Below are positions 1-7,655 of a stretch of DNA of 64,000 bases, in pieces; the stretch's first letter is position 1; every line of letters starts with the position of its first letter. The stretch covers positions 2,388,501 through 2,452,500 of the forward strand of contig CP091241.1 in the NCBI GenBank assembly GCA_027627685.1, read 5' to 3'. Source of the stretch: Hyphomonadaceae bacterium ML37. Its GTDB lineage: Bacteria; Pseudomonadota; Alphaproteobacteria; Caulobacterales; Maricaulaceae. The notes below the pieces were generated by a model. The model did no database searches. It saw only the letters and a list, made by a program, of their open reading frames with translations, and was not told the DNA's origin. The translations under genes were made by a program, and so were the position numbers.

Positions 1-508
1 GGAAAGCGCGGCGCGCCCGCACTTCTTCACCGGCGTGGCCACGGTGGTGACCAAGCTGCTCAATCAGGTCCGCCCGGACGTGGCGGTGTTTGGCGAGAAG
101 GATTACCAGCAGCTTCTGGTGATCAAACGCCTCGCCGCCGATCTCGATCTGGAAACACTGATCGAGGCCGGCGAGACGGTGCGCGAGCCCGACGGCCTCG
201 CCCTGTCCTCGCGCAACGCCTATCTCTCGGCCGCCGACCGCGAGCGCGCAGCCCGCCTCAATGTGATCCTCGCCGAGTTCGCCGCACAGCTTGAGGCGGG
301 CGGCGACATCGCACAGGCCGAAGCGGCAGCGCTGGACGCCGCGCGCGCAGCCTTTGACAGCGTGGATTATGTCACCGCGCGCTGCGCGCTGACCCTCGCG
401 CCGCTGGGCCCAGGACCGCTGGCCCGCCCGGCGCGGGTGCTGGCGGCGGTTCGGGTCGGGTCTACGCGGCTGATCGACAACCGCGCCGCTTCCCCCTCGC
501 AGAATTAA
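1..508 (+). CDS. panC: Pantoate--beta-alanine ligase, C-terminal part
   Basis: The reading frame is already open at the window edge (first full codon at base 2), so the N-terminal half with the HIGH-type nucleotide motif lies outside. PanC condenses pantoate with beta-alanine, using ATP, to make pantothenate for coenzyme A. Visible family signatures are PHFFTGVATVVTKLLNQV, then FGEKDYQQLLVIKRL (the KDYQQ segment of the active site) and ALSSRNAYLS. About 168 residues remain of a usual length near 280. No terminator follows; the next gene has its own promoter region. The identity is secure; only the start is missing. Confidence 0.95.
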   Translation, partial: ESAARPHFFTGVATVVTKLLNQVRPDVAVFGEKDYQQLLVIKRLAADLDLETLIEAGETVREPDGLALSSRNAYLSAADRERAARLNVILAEFAAQLEAGGDIAQAEAAALDAARAAFDSVDYVTARCALTLAPLGPGPLARPARVLAAVRVGSTRLIDNRAASPSQN

Positions 509-544
509 CTTTTGGTCATCCTGGTCCCTGAGTGATCCGGGACG

Positions 545-570
545 GGAACCGATGCGTATGTTGGTATGTT
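545..570 (+). promoter_or_regulatory. Candidate EcfG (general stress sigma) promoter of the fasciclin gene
   Basis: GGAAC at 545-549 is followed after exactly 17 bases by TGTT at 567-570. The known alphaproteobacterial EcfG/SigT pattern is GGAAC, 16-17 bases, CGTT, so one base of the -10 differs. It lies 84 bases upstream of the fasciclin start codon in a short intergenic region. Matching was by eye only; an A/T-rich TATATA at about 572 could instead be a housekeeping -10. Confidence 0.35.
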
Positions 571-653
571 CTATATACACTAGAACCGCTGCAGGGCTCA
601 AAACCTTGCTGCGCTCGAAATCCAATCAACAGCCCCTTCAAGGAGCACTCCCC

Positions 654-1169
654 ATGCGTATCTCAACCCTTCTGGCCTCGTCCGTTCTCGCCCTTGGCGC
701 CGTCTCCGCGACCGCGCTGGCCGACCATCATGGCGGCGGCCACATGGCTGCGACCGAACAGAACATCGTCGAAATCGCCGCTGGCAATGACGACTTCTCG
801 ACCCTGGTGGCTGCGGTCACCGCCGCGGGCCTGGCCGAAGCCCTGTCGGGCGAAGGTCCGTTCACGGTGTTCGCGCCGAACAACGCCGCGTTCGACGCCC
901 TGCCGTCCGGCACGGTCGAGAGCCTGCTTGAGGAGGACAATCTCGATCAGCTGACCGAGATCCTCACCTACCACGTCGTGGCCGGCGAATACCTCGCCGC
1001 CGAGACCCCGGCCGGCACTTATGACCTGACCACCCTGCAGGGCGGCACGGTCAATGTGGTCGTCGGTGAAGACGGCACGGTCACCGTTGACGGCGCCACC
1101 GTGATCAGCGCTGACATCGAAGCCTCCAATGGCGTGATCCATGTCATCGACACCGTGATCATGCCGTAA
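654..1169 (+). CDS. Secreted fasciclin (FAS1) domain protein
   Basis: A 171-residue exported protein. It has a signal peptide (MRIST, hydrophobic core, cleavage after TALA) followed by one FAS1 domain covering nearly all the mature chain. Typical FAS1 signatures are present: FTVFAPNNAAFDALP (H1 region), LTYHVVAGEY and the closing SNGVIHVIDTVIMP (H2 region). FAS1 proteins act in adhesion or as surface-exposed periplasmic proteins; the exact role in bacteria is usually unknown. The start at 654 is chosen over an in-frame ATG at 552 because AGGAG sits at 641-645 and the signal peptide begins here. It is monocistronic, bounded by a candidate stress promoter and a strong terminator. Confidence 0.9.
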   Translation: MRISTLLASSVLALGAVSATALADHHGGGHMAATEQNIVEIAAGNDDFSTLVAAVTAAGLAEALSGEGPFTVFAPNNAAFDALPSGTVESLLEEDNLDQLTEILTYHVVAGEYLAAETPAGTYDLTTLQGGTVNVVVGEDGTVTVDGATVISADIEASNGVIHVIDTVIMP

Positions 1170-1228
1170 CTGGCCTGATCTGACCGGGCGCGGCCTGTCC
1201 CCCCTTGCCCCGCGCCCGGGCGTCGAAG

Positions 1229-1266
1229 CCCCGCGAGACCGCGTTCCGGTCTCGCGGGGTTTTTTT
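1229..1266 (+). terminator. Rho-independent terminator after the fasciclin gene
   Basis: A perfect 12-bp stem (CCCCGCGAGACC at 1229-1240 with GGTCTCGCGGGG at 1248-1259), a 7-base loop, then seven T residues at 1260-1266. The T run is only on the plus-strand side, so it terminates the fasciclin transcript and not the convergent minus-strand gene. Confidence 0.93.
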
Positions 1267-1277
1267 GTGCGGGGCTT

Positions 1278-2693
1278 TTATTGTGCGGAGGGTGGCGCGC
1301 TGCGCTGGCTGCGCCGGGCGGGCCGGGCCGACACGGTGCGCACATGGGTTTCGACATGCTCGATGATCATGTCGGCGACATTCTTCTTGGACGTCGCCTC
1401 GATGCCTTCCAGCCCAGGGGAGGAATTGACCTCCAGCACTTTGGGACCGGAGTCCGCGCGCAGCAAATCCACGCCCGCCACAGACAGGCCCATGGCGCGC
1501 GCAGCCCTGATCGCCGCCGCGCGCTCATTGCGGGTGATGCGCACGGGCTGGGCCTCGCCGCCGCGATGCAAATTGGAGCGGAACTCACCCGCCTGGGCCT
1601 GACGCTTCATGGCGGCCACCACCTTGCCGCCCACCACAAAGCAGCGAATGTCCGCGCCGCCGGCTTCCTTGACGAATTCCTGCACGATGAAGTTGGCGTC
1701 CAGGCCGCGGAAGGCGTCGATCACGCTCTCGGCCGCCTTGCGCGTCTCGGCCAGCACCACGCCGCGCCCCTGCGTGCTTTCCAGAAGCTTCACCACCAGC
1801 GGCGCGCCGCCCACATGTTCAATCAGGTTGCGCGTGTCCTTGGGCGAGTGGGCGAAAGCGGTGGTCGGCATGCCGATCCCGGCGCGCGCCAGCAGCTGGT
1901 GGGCGTACAGCTTGTCGCGGCTGGCGCCGATGGCTTCGGCCGAGTTCAGGATATAGGCGCCGGTCATTTCAAACTGGCGCAGCACCGCCATGCCGTAATT
2001 GGTCATGGACGCGCCGATGCGCGGGATCACCGCATCAAAGCGCGACAGCCGCCGGCCATCAAAATACACCGCCGGGGCGAGCGTGTTGATGGCGATGGTG
2101 ACGCGGGCGGTATTGATCATCTCGGCCACGTGGCCGCGCGCCTCGGCGGCCTGTTTCAGGCGCCGGGAGGAGTAATTGCGCGGCTCGCGCGTCAGGATGG
2201 CGATGCGCAGGGGGCGGCGCACCGGCGGCTTGCGCGGGGCGTCGCCGTAGAGATCGTAGGACAGCTGGCCCTGCACGCAGGACTGGCCGGGATTGACCAC
2301 CATGTCGTCCAGGATCGCCGAGCGCCCCAGCAGCATGCGGTACTGCATGGTTTCGCGATTGGTCAGCGTCACCTCGATGGGCCAGGTCCGGTCGCCCATG
2401 CGCACGTCGACCTTGATCACCCAGCGCAGCTCGCTTTCGCCATTGGACGAGATCACTTCGCGCCGGTCCACGGCCGGGGCCGCGCAGATGATCTCCAGAT
2501 CCGGGCGCTCAGGGATCGGATGCATGATGAAGCGCACCTGGGGCGCGCGGTCCGGGCCGAACTGTTCGACCGCCACAGCATGCAGGGCGCTGGTGCGCGC
2601 GCCGGTGTCGACTTTCGCCTTGATGGCGGGCAGGCCCAGACCCGGGAAGGCGGCCCATTCCTCCCAGCCCAGTACAAACGGCTCGCTGGTCAT
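1278..2693 (-). CDS. Retropepsin-like (PF05618) domain fused to RimK-type ATP-grasp ligase
   Basis: A 471-residue two-domain protein. Residues about 1-140 match the 'ATP-dependent zinc protease'/RimB-like retropepsin family ([13 protein letters not shown] with the catalytic-type DTGA, and [16 protein letters not shown]). Residues about 170-450 match the RimK alpha-L-glutamate ligase ATP-grasp fold ([58 protein letters not shown]). RimK adds glutamates to a protein or peptide C-terminus, and the protease-like partner is thought to trim such tails. Having both in one chain suggests writer and eraser on the same substrate (inference). The start at 2693 (MTSEPF) is preferred because the upstream extension to 2867 is non-conserved and Arg-rich. 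Confidence 0.85.
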   Translation of the reverse strand: MTSEPFVLGWEEWAAFPGLGLPAIKAKVDTGARTSALHAVAVEQFGPDRAPQVRFIMHPIPERPDLEIICAAPAVDRREVISSNGESELRWVIKVDVRMGDRTWPIEVTLTNRETMQYRMLLGRSAILDDMVVNPGQSCVQGQLSYDLYGDAPRKPPVRRPLRIAILTREPRNYSSRRLKQAAEARGHVAEMINTARVTIAINTLAPAVYFDGRRLSRFDAVIPRIGASMTNYGMAVLRQFEMTGAYILNSAEAIGASRDKLYAHQLLARAGIGMPTTAFAHSPKDTRNLIEHVGGAPLVVKLLESTQGRGVVLAETRKAAESVIDAFRGLDANFIVQEFVKEAGGADIRCFVVGGKVVAAMKRQAQAGEFRSNLHRGGEAQPVRITRNERAAAIRAARAMGLSVAGVDLLRADSGPKVLEVNSSPGLEGIEATSKKNVADMIIEHVETHVRTVSARPARRSQRSAPPSAQ

Positions 2694-2891
2694 GCGCGGA
2701 TATCCTGATCTTGCTATGCGGCAGGAGCCGTAGCCGCCTGCCGCCTGTCTGTCCATGCGCTGTGCGGCGCGATTTGCCCGCAGTGTTGCGCGCGCGGAAA
2801 CACAATCTGGCCGGCGCGCACCCTCGCCAACGCCGCCCTGCATGGCCATGTTGGGTTCACACGACACTGATCACAGCAAGGATGAAGCGCC

Positions 2892-3722
2892 ATGTCCCTT
2901 CGCCCCATCGTCAAGACCACGCGCGGCATGCCGGCCTCCGACGGCGCCGGCGTGAAGCTGACGCGCATGCTCGGAACGCCCGAACTGCGCGCATTGGACC
3001 CTTTCCTGATGCTCGACAAGTTCCACTCCAATGATCCGGGCGATTACCTCGCCGGTTTCCCGCCTCACCCCCACCGGGGGTTCGAAACGGTGACCTATAT
3101 GGTGGAGGGCCGGATGCGCCATCAGGACAATAAAGGCCATGAAGGCGTGATCGGGCCGGGCGGCGTGCAGTGGATGACCGCCGCGCGCGGCATCATCCAT
3201 TCGGAAATGCCCGAGCAGGATGACGGGCTAATGAGCGGGTTCCAGCTCTGGGTGAACCTGCCGCGCGCCGAAAAGATGAAAGACCCCGGCTATCAGGAGT
3301 TTGGTGAAGCCCAGATTCCGGCCGATGAACGCGAGGGCGTCACCGCCAAAATCGTCACCGGGCGCACCTCCACGGGTGTGGAAGGACCAGTGCGCGACAT
3401 CACCGTGGAGCCCTTCTACGCCGAGCTGCGCATGGCGCCGGGGAGCGTGTTCGAAGAGCCCGTCGCCAGCGGCAAGACCGCCTTCATCGCCACCCATTCG
3501 GGATCGGTCACCTCGGGCGGCGTCAGCCTCGGCGAGGCCCAACTTGGGGTCTACGGCCCGGGCGACAGCGTGCGCATCGAGGCCGGACCCGAGGGCGCGC
3601 GCATCATGCTGGCGGCGGGCTATCCCATCGGCGAACCCATCGTCTGGGCCGGCCCGTTCGTGATGACCACTGAAGGCGAGGTCCGTCAGGCCATGCTGGA
3701 CTATCAGCAAGGCCGGTTCTGA
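2892..3722 (+). CDS. Pirin family protein
   Basis: 276 residues, the usual pirin length, two cupin domains. The N-terminal cupin carries the metal-binding pirin signature HPHRGFETVTYMVEG and the later H-rich segment HSEMPEQ. These His/Glu residues bind iron in characterised pirins, several of which act as quercetin 2,3-dioxygenases; the physiological substrate here is unknown. AAGGA at 2878-2882 gives a good ribosome site. The gene is followed after 52 bases by glutathionyl-hydroquinone reductase, which suggests co-expression and a shared link to quinone or aromatic stress (inference). Confidence 0.92.
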   Translation: MSLRPIVKTTRGMPASDGAGVKLTRMLGTPELRALDPFLMLDKFHSNDPGDYLAGFPPHPHRGFETVTYMVEGRMRHQDNKGHEGVIGPGGVQWMTAARGIIHSEMPEQDDGLMSGFQLWVNLPRAEKMKDPGYQEFGEAQIPADEREGVTAKIVTGRTSTGVEGPVRDITVEPFYAELRMAPGSVFEEPVASGKTAFIATHSGSVTSGGVSLGEAQLGVYGPGDSVRIEAGPEGARIMLAAGYPIGEPIVWAGPFVMTTEGEVRQAMLDYQQGRF

Positions 3723-3774
3723 TCGCCCTCTTCGCGCCCCAATCCTGCAAGCAGACCAAAAAGGAGGCCTCCTG

Positions 3775-4743
3775 ATGGGACGGCTGATCGACGGCGTCTG
3801 GACAGACGAATGGTATGACACCAAGTCCACCGGCGGAAAATTCGAGCGCTGGAACAGCGTCTTCCGCAACTGGGTGACCGCTGACGGCGCCCCCGGCCCG
3901 GCGGGCGAGGGCGGCTTCAAGGCGCAGCCCGGACGCTATCACCTCTATGTCTCGCTGGCCTGTCCCTGGGCGCACCGCACGCTGGTGTTCCGGCGGCTCA
4001 AGGGGCTGGAGGACATGATCTCCCTGTCGGTGGTGCATTGGCTGATGAAGGAGAATGGCTGGACATTTAAGGACGGGCCAGGCGTCATTCCCGACCCGAT
4101 CCACAGCGCGCAATTCATGCACCAGGTCTACACCGCCGCCGCCCCGGACTATTCAGGCCGCGTCACCGTGCCGGTGCTGTGGGACAAACAGACGGGGACC
4201 ATCGTCTCCAATGAGAGCGCCGACATCATCCGCATGTTCAACTCCGCCTTTGACGGCGTGGACGCCAGGGAAGGCGACTATTACCCCGAAGCCCTGCGCG
4301 GCGAGATCGATGAGCTCAACACGCGAATCTACGACACGGTGAACAACGGCGTCTACAAATCCGGCTTCGCCACCAGCCAGTCCGCCTATCAGAGCGCCGT
4401 CACCGCGCTGTTCGACAGCCTCGACTGGCTCGAAGCGCGCCTGTCCGACGAACGGCGCTGGCTCACCGGCGATGTGCTGACCGAGGCCGACTGGCGGCTC
4501 TACACCACGCTGGTGCGCTTCGATCCGGTCTATCACGGGCATTTCAAGTGCAATCTCAAGCGCCTGATCGACTACCCGCACCTGTCGGCTTATGCCCGGC
4601 GCCTGCACGCCCATGAGGATGTGGCCGGCCTGTTCAATCTCGATCACGCCAGGCGGCACTATTACGAGAGCCATGACATGATCAATCCCAGCGGCGTCGT
4701 GCCGGCGGGTCCTGCGGTGCATGTGGCTGACGGGCGCGGCTGA
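3775..4743 (+). CDS. Glutathionyl-hydroquinone reductase (Xi-class GST, YqjG/PcpF type)
   Basis: 322 residues. The N-terminal thioredoxin-like domain holds the catalytic motif CPWAHRT with Cys63. It is followed by the Xi-class features VHWLMKENGWTF, YTAAAPDYSGRVTVPVLWDK and NESADIIRMFNSAFD, and an all-helical GST C-domain with LTEADWRLYTTLVRFDPVY. These enzymes reduce glutathionyl-hydroquinones back to hydroquinone plus GSH in the cytoplasm. AAGGAGG at 3761-3767 is a strong ribosome site seven bases before the ATG. It probably forms a two-gene unit with the upstream pirin. Confidence 0.93.
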   Translation: MGRLIDGVWTDEWYDTKSTGGKFERWNSVFRNWVTADGAPGPAGEGGFKAQPGRYHLYVSLACPWAHRTLVFRRLKGLEDMISLSVVHWLMKENGWTFKDGPGVIPDPIHSAQFMHQVYTAAAPDYSGRVTVPVLWDKQTGTIVSNESADIIRMFNSAFDGVDAREGDYYPEALRGEIDELNTRIYDTVNNGVYKSGFATSQSAYQSAVTALFDSLDWLEARLSDERRWLTGDVLTEADWRLYTTLVRFDPVYHGHFKCNLKRLIDYPHLSAYARRLHAHEDVAGLFNLDHARRHYYESHDMINPSGVVPAGPAVHVADGRG

Positions 4744-4827
4744 GCCCCCCCCTGCACTGGCGGGGCGCGGCGTGCTAGGGTTACGGGCGAGCAGCGCCCC
4801 GGGGCGCCGCATGACAGGAGCCGCCCC

Positions 4828-5292
4828 ATGATCCGCCTCGCCTTCGCTCTTCCCGTGTCCGCCCTTCTGCTGGCCGCCTGCAGCGCGCCCGATCCCGTAG
4901 CGGATACAGCGCCGCCCGCTGAAGAGACGGCGCAGGACACTGTGCTGGAAGCCGGGGCGGAAGACGTTCTGATCGGGCCCGAATGGACGGTGACGGAAAT
5001 TGAAGGCCGTGCGGCCCTCGCCGACGCCGCGCCTACCATCGCCTTCCTGCCCAATGGCGTAACCGGCAGCGCAGGCTGCAACCGGTTCAACGGCGATTAC
5101 CAGGCCGACGCCGGATCGCTGACCATCGGCGCCCTGAGCACCACACGCATGGCCTGCGCCGATGACCGGATGCAGCAGGAGCGCACCTTCTTGACCCTGC
5201 TCAGTCAGGCCGCACGCTATGAGGCCAGTGAAGACGGAACCGGACTGGTCCTCACGGCCGAGGACGGCCGCACCATCATCGCCCGCCGATAA
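4828..5292 (+). CDS. META domain (HslJ-like) lipoprotein
   Basis: 154 residues with a lipoprotein signal (lipobox LLAAC, acylated Cys at about residue 18), an acidic linker, then a single META domain. The META core is clear: WTVTEIEGRAAL, GSAGCNRFNGDY, TTRMACADDRMQQE and the C-terminal LVLTAEDGRTIIARR. META proteins such as HslJ are outer-membrane or periplasmic lipoproteins linked to stress or antibiotic tolerance; no biochemical activity is established. AGGAG at 4816-4820 precedes the start. A second META lipoprotein follows 22 bases later. Confidence 0.88.
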   Translation: MIRLAFALPVSALLLAACSAPDPVADTAPPAEETAQDTVLEAGAEDVLIGPEWTVTEIEGRAALADAAPTIAFLPNGVTGSAGCNRFNGDYQADAGSLTIGALSTTRMACADDRMQQERTFLTLLSQAARYEASEDGTGLVLTAEDGRTIIARR

Positions 5293-5314
5293 GCTGCCAA
5301 GAGGAATGTTCCAA

Positions 5315-6166
5315 ATGTTTCGAGCCCTTGCCCTCGCGTTCGCCGCCAGCCTGCTCACCGCCGCCTGTTCGGAAATGTTTGACGACAACGGCGCCGCCCC
5401 GTCGACGGACGGTGAGCCCGCTTCAACGGAACCTGCCTCGGACGATCCGATCGACGCCGCCGCCGCTGAGCCCGCGCCTGTGGACTTCGACTCTGACGGA
5501 CGCGCCACCCCCGGCGAGGCCGGCGGACCGATCACCGACGAATACCTGGCCCTGCTGCCGCTGCGCGGCTACGGCCATGAGCCCAACTGGCACGTGCTTG
5601 TCGAGCGGGACTCCACGACCATCTACCGCCAGACCGAGGCGCTCATCAGTTTCCCGACCCGCCAGCCTGACGTCGTGCCAGCCCGCTTCCGGTTCGAAGA
5701 CCCGGACAGCGAAAGCCATGTCGTCTTCCGCCGCGACATCTGCCGGGACATCGCCACCGGCATGCCGCACCCCTTCACGGTGATTGCGCGCCCGCGCCCG
5801 GATACGTTCGAAGGCTGCGGCGGCGATCCTGAGACCCTGTTCGCCGACGCCAACTGGACGCTCGCCATGCTCGGCGGCGACGCGCTGGACAGTGATCGCG
5901 AGCTGTCGATCCGCTTTGAAGACGGCCGCGTGTCGGGCTCCGGCGGCTGCAACCGCTTCATGGGCGGCTACACGCTGACGGGCGAGGCGCTGACCCTCTC
6001 CGAGCTGGCGTCGACCCAGATGGCCTGCCCGGATGAGGCGATGAACCAGGAAACGCGTCTGCTGGAACAATTGTCCCAGGTGACGATGTTCGACCTCACC
6101 GATGAGGGCGCGCTGGTGCTGCGCACCGCTGGCGGCGACACCATCACCGCCTACCGGACCGAATAG
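5315..6166 (+). CDS. META domain lipoprotein with an extra N-terminal domain
   Basis: 283 residues from the ATG at 5315. A lipobox (LLTAAC) is followed by a low-complexity acidic linker. Next comes a segment of about 110 residues resembling the uncharacterised COG3650-type membrane-associated domain (LPLRGYGHEPNWHV, the RDICRDIATGMPHPFTV region). A C-terminal META domain closes the chain (GSGGCNRFMGGY, STQMACPDEAMNQE). It is a paralogue of the preceding gene with an added domain. The start at 5315 rather than 5306 is chosen because AGAGGA at 5299-5304 is correctly spaced only for the later ATG. The gene ends one base before the convergent DUF1489 gene. Confidence 0.85.
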   Translation: MFRALALAFAASLLTAACSEMFDDNGAAPSTDGEPASTEPASDDPIDAAAAEPAPVDFDSDGRATPGEAGGPITDEYLALLPLRGYGHEPNWHVLVERDSTTIYRQTEALISFPTRQPDVVPARFRFEDPDSESHVVFRRDICRDIATGMPHPFTVIARPRPDTFEGCGGDPETLFADANWTLAMLGGDALDSDRELSIRFEDGRVSGSGGCNRFMGGYTLTGEALTLSELASTQMACPDEAMNQETRLLEQLSQVTMFDLTDEGALVLRTAGGDTITAYRTE

Positions 6167-6167
6167 G

Positions 6168-6584
6168 TCACCAGGCGCCCATCTCGATCAGTTGCGAGCG
6201 CAGGGCGTCCGGCAACTCCTCCCCGCCGGTCTGGACAGACAGATCGGCGGGGGCGTCTTCAGCCTTGAGATAGCGCCAGCCCTGAAACGGACGGCGCGGC
6301 GCAGGCGCGGTGCGCACAATCTCGCGATCAAGCCAGATCGTGCAGCGCTTGATACCGGTTTCGTCGGTGAATTCGTCCAGCTCCACGATGCGCTGGCGCA
6401 CCTGGATCAGCCGCTTGATCACCCAGTAGAGCGACCCGCCCTCCGCCAGCTCCGCCGCGCGCTTGGGCGTCATGCGGGTGGTGTGGGGCATGAGCTGCCC
6501 GCGCGGAGCGATCTGATCTCGCCACGCCTCGAGATCCTCGATGGAGTCGGCGCCGACGCAGAGTTTGACCAGATGAAGCGGCAT
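6168..6584 (-). CDS. DUF1489 family protein
   Basis: 138 residues, the full family length. It opens with MPLHLVKLCVGADSIEDLEAW and has the conserved H-T-T-R-M-T-P-K-R, GGSLYWVIKRLIQVRQRI and CTIWLDREIVRT segments typical of DUF1489, a small cytoplasmic alphaproteobacterial family of unknown function. There is no signal peptide or membrane segment. It converges on the META lipoprotein, with stop codons one base apart, and lies downstream of the JmjC/cupin-like gene on the same strand (45-base gap), so it may share its transcript. Confidence 0.85.
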   Translation of the reverse strand: MPLHLVKLCVGADSIEDLEAWRDQIAPRGQLMPHTTRMTPKRAAELAEGGSLYWVIKRLIQVRQRIVELDEFTDETGIKRCTIWLDREIVRTAPAPRRPFQGWRYLKAEDAPADLSVQTGGEELPDALRSQLIEMGAW

Positions 6585-6629
6585 GGCCCAGACCTAGTCT
6601 GAGTCAGCCGCCCCGCCAAGACTGGCCGG

Positions 6630-7571
6630 TCAGGCCGCCGCAGCGTGACGGTCGCGGAATCCGGCCTCGCTGGCGAGATCGACGTCGAACGTCTCCTCGC
6701 TCTTGGGCATGGGTTTGCGCCCGCCCGCCAGCTTGTCCCAAACCTTCCAGGCTTTGGAGAAGGCGAGCTTCGCCACCGCCTGCACACCGTGCGGGCTGGA
6801 GGAGCGCGGGTTCAGGCCCATCCGGCGCAGGGCGCCATTGGCGTGCAGCACAGCGTTTTTCATCATGGACTGGCGCGTCACCACCTCGCAGGTGACCGAC
6901 ACATTCAGCCCTTCCAGATTCTCCACCCGGTGAGGCGCATGCAGCGGCCAGCTGACAAAGCTGCCCGGCGTCAGATCGATCATCGCCGCGTCCGCGTCCC
7001 AGGCCCGGTCGAACGGAATGTCCTCGGTCTGGGTCTTGTGCAGGATCTGCTCCATGGACTGGTCGCTCAGCCAGGGCGCACGGGGCGGATAGATGCGGAA
7101 GCGCTTCTTGCCCTTCACGTGCAGCAGCAAGGTTTCAGACACATCAGCATGGTAGAAGACCTGGGCCTTGGGCGAGGAAATCAGAATGCCGCCATAGGCG
7201 CTGATCGGCCGGTAGTCGGGGTTGAGGCGCTTGAGCTGGGCGAACAGGGCGTCAAAGATCGGCTTGTAGACCGGGTCCTGGTTCATCGCCTCGCGCAGAT
7301 TGATCCACAGCTTGCCCTCGCGCACCGCCTCGATCAGCTGCATGCCGGACATGTTGCACGCCGAGCCGGCGCGCCAGCTTTCGCGGTCCGCCGGGTCGTC
7401 GCCCATGGTGCAGATATCGGTGAGCTCGCGCGGATGGCGCTCCAGCAGCGCCGCCAGCGCCAGATCGGTAAACTCCGGCGCCATGTGAAGGCGGTGGCGC
7501 GCGGTCATCACGCCGTTGCGGAACTCCGCGCGCTTGTCCTCATTCCAGTCGATCAGCACAGGCTCGGTCAT
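6630..7571 (-). CDS. Cupin-like / JmjC-domain protein
   Basis: 313 residues, cytoplasmic. The centre looks like a 2-oxoglutarate Fe(II) oxygenase of the cupin_8/JmjC kind. A candidate metal HxD is in FYHADVSETLLLHVKGKKRF (about residues 141-143), and a distal His is in SFVSWPLHAPHRVEN (about residue 212). Such proteins hydroxylate proteins or small molecules; the substrate cannot be told from sequence. The upstream N-terminal helix-rich part and the Lys-rich C-terminus are not recognised. It lies between S9 peptidase and DUF1489 genes on the same strand. Confidence 0.75.
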   Translation of the reverse strand: MTEPVLIDWNEDKRAEFRNGVMTARHRLHMAPEFTDLALAALLERHPRELTDICTMGDDPADRESWRAGSACNMSGMQLIEAVREGKLWINLREAMNQDPVYKPIFDALFAQLKRLNPDYRPISAYGGILISSPKAQVFYHADVSETLLLHVKGKKRFRIYPPRAPWLSDQSMEQILHKTQTEDIPFDRAWDADAAMIDLTPGSFVSWPLHAPHRVENLEGLNVSVTCEVVTRQSMMKNAVLHANGALRRMGLNPRSSSPHGVQAVAKLAFSKAWKVWDKLAGGRKPMPKSEETFDVDLASEAGFRDRHAAAA

Positions 7572-7655
7572 GTCGATCCCCGTCGCATAGCGGTACGCGC
7601 CAAGGCGCGCTCGCAGCGGATCACGCAGGGTTCGTGCCAGTGCGCGGAAGCGTGC

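Noticed and set aside
1281..2708. Long plus-strand open frame (475 codons) opposite the RimK fusion
   Set aside because: It is His/Arg/Gly-rich and repetitive, an antisense shadow of the conserved minus-strand gene in high-GC DNA.
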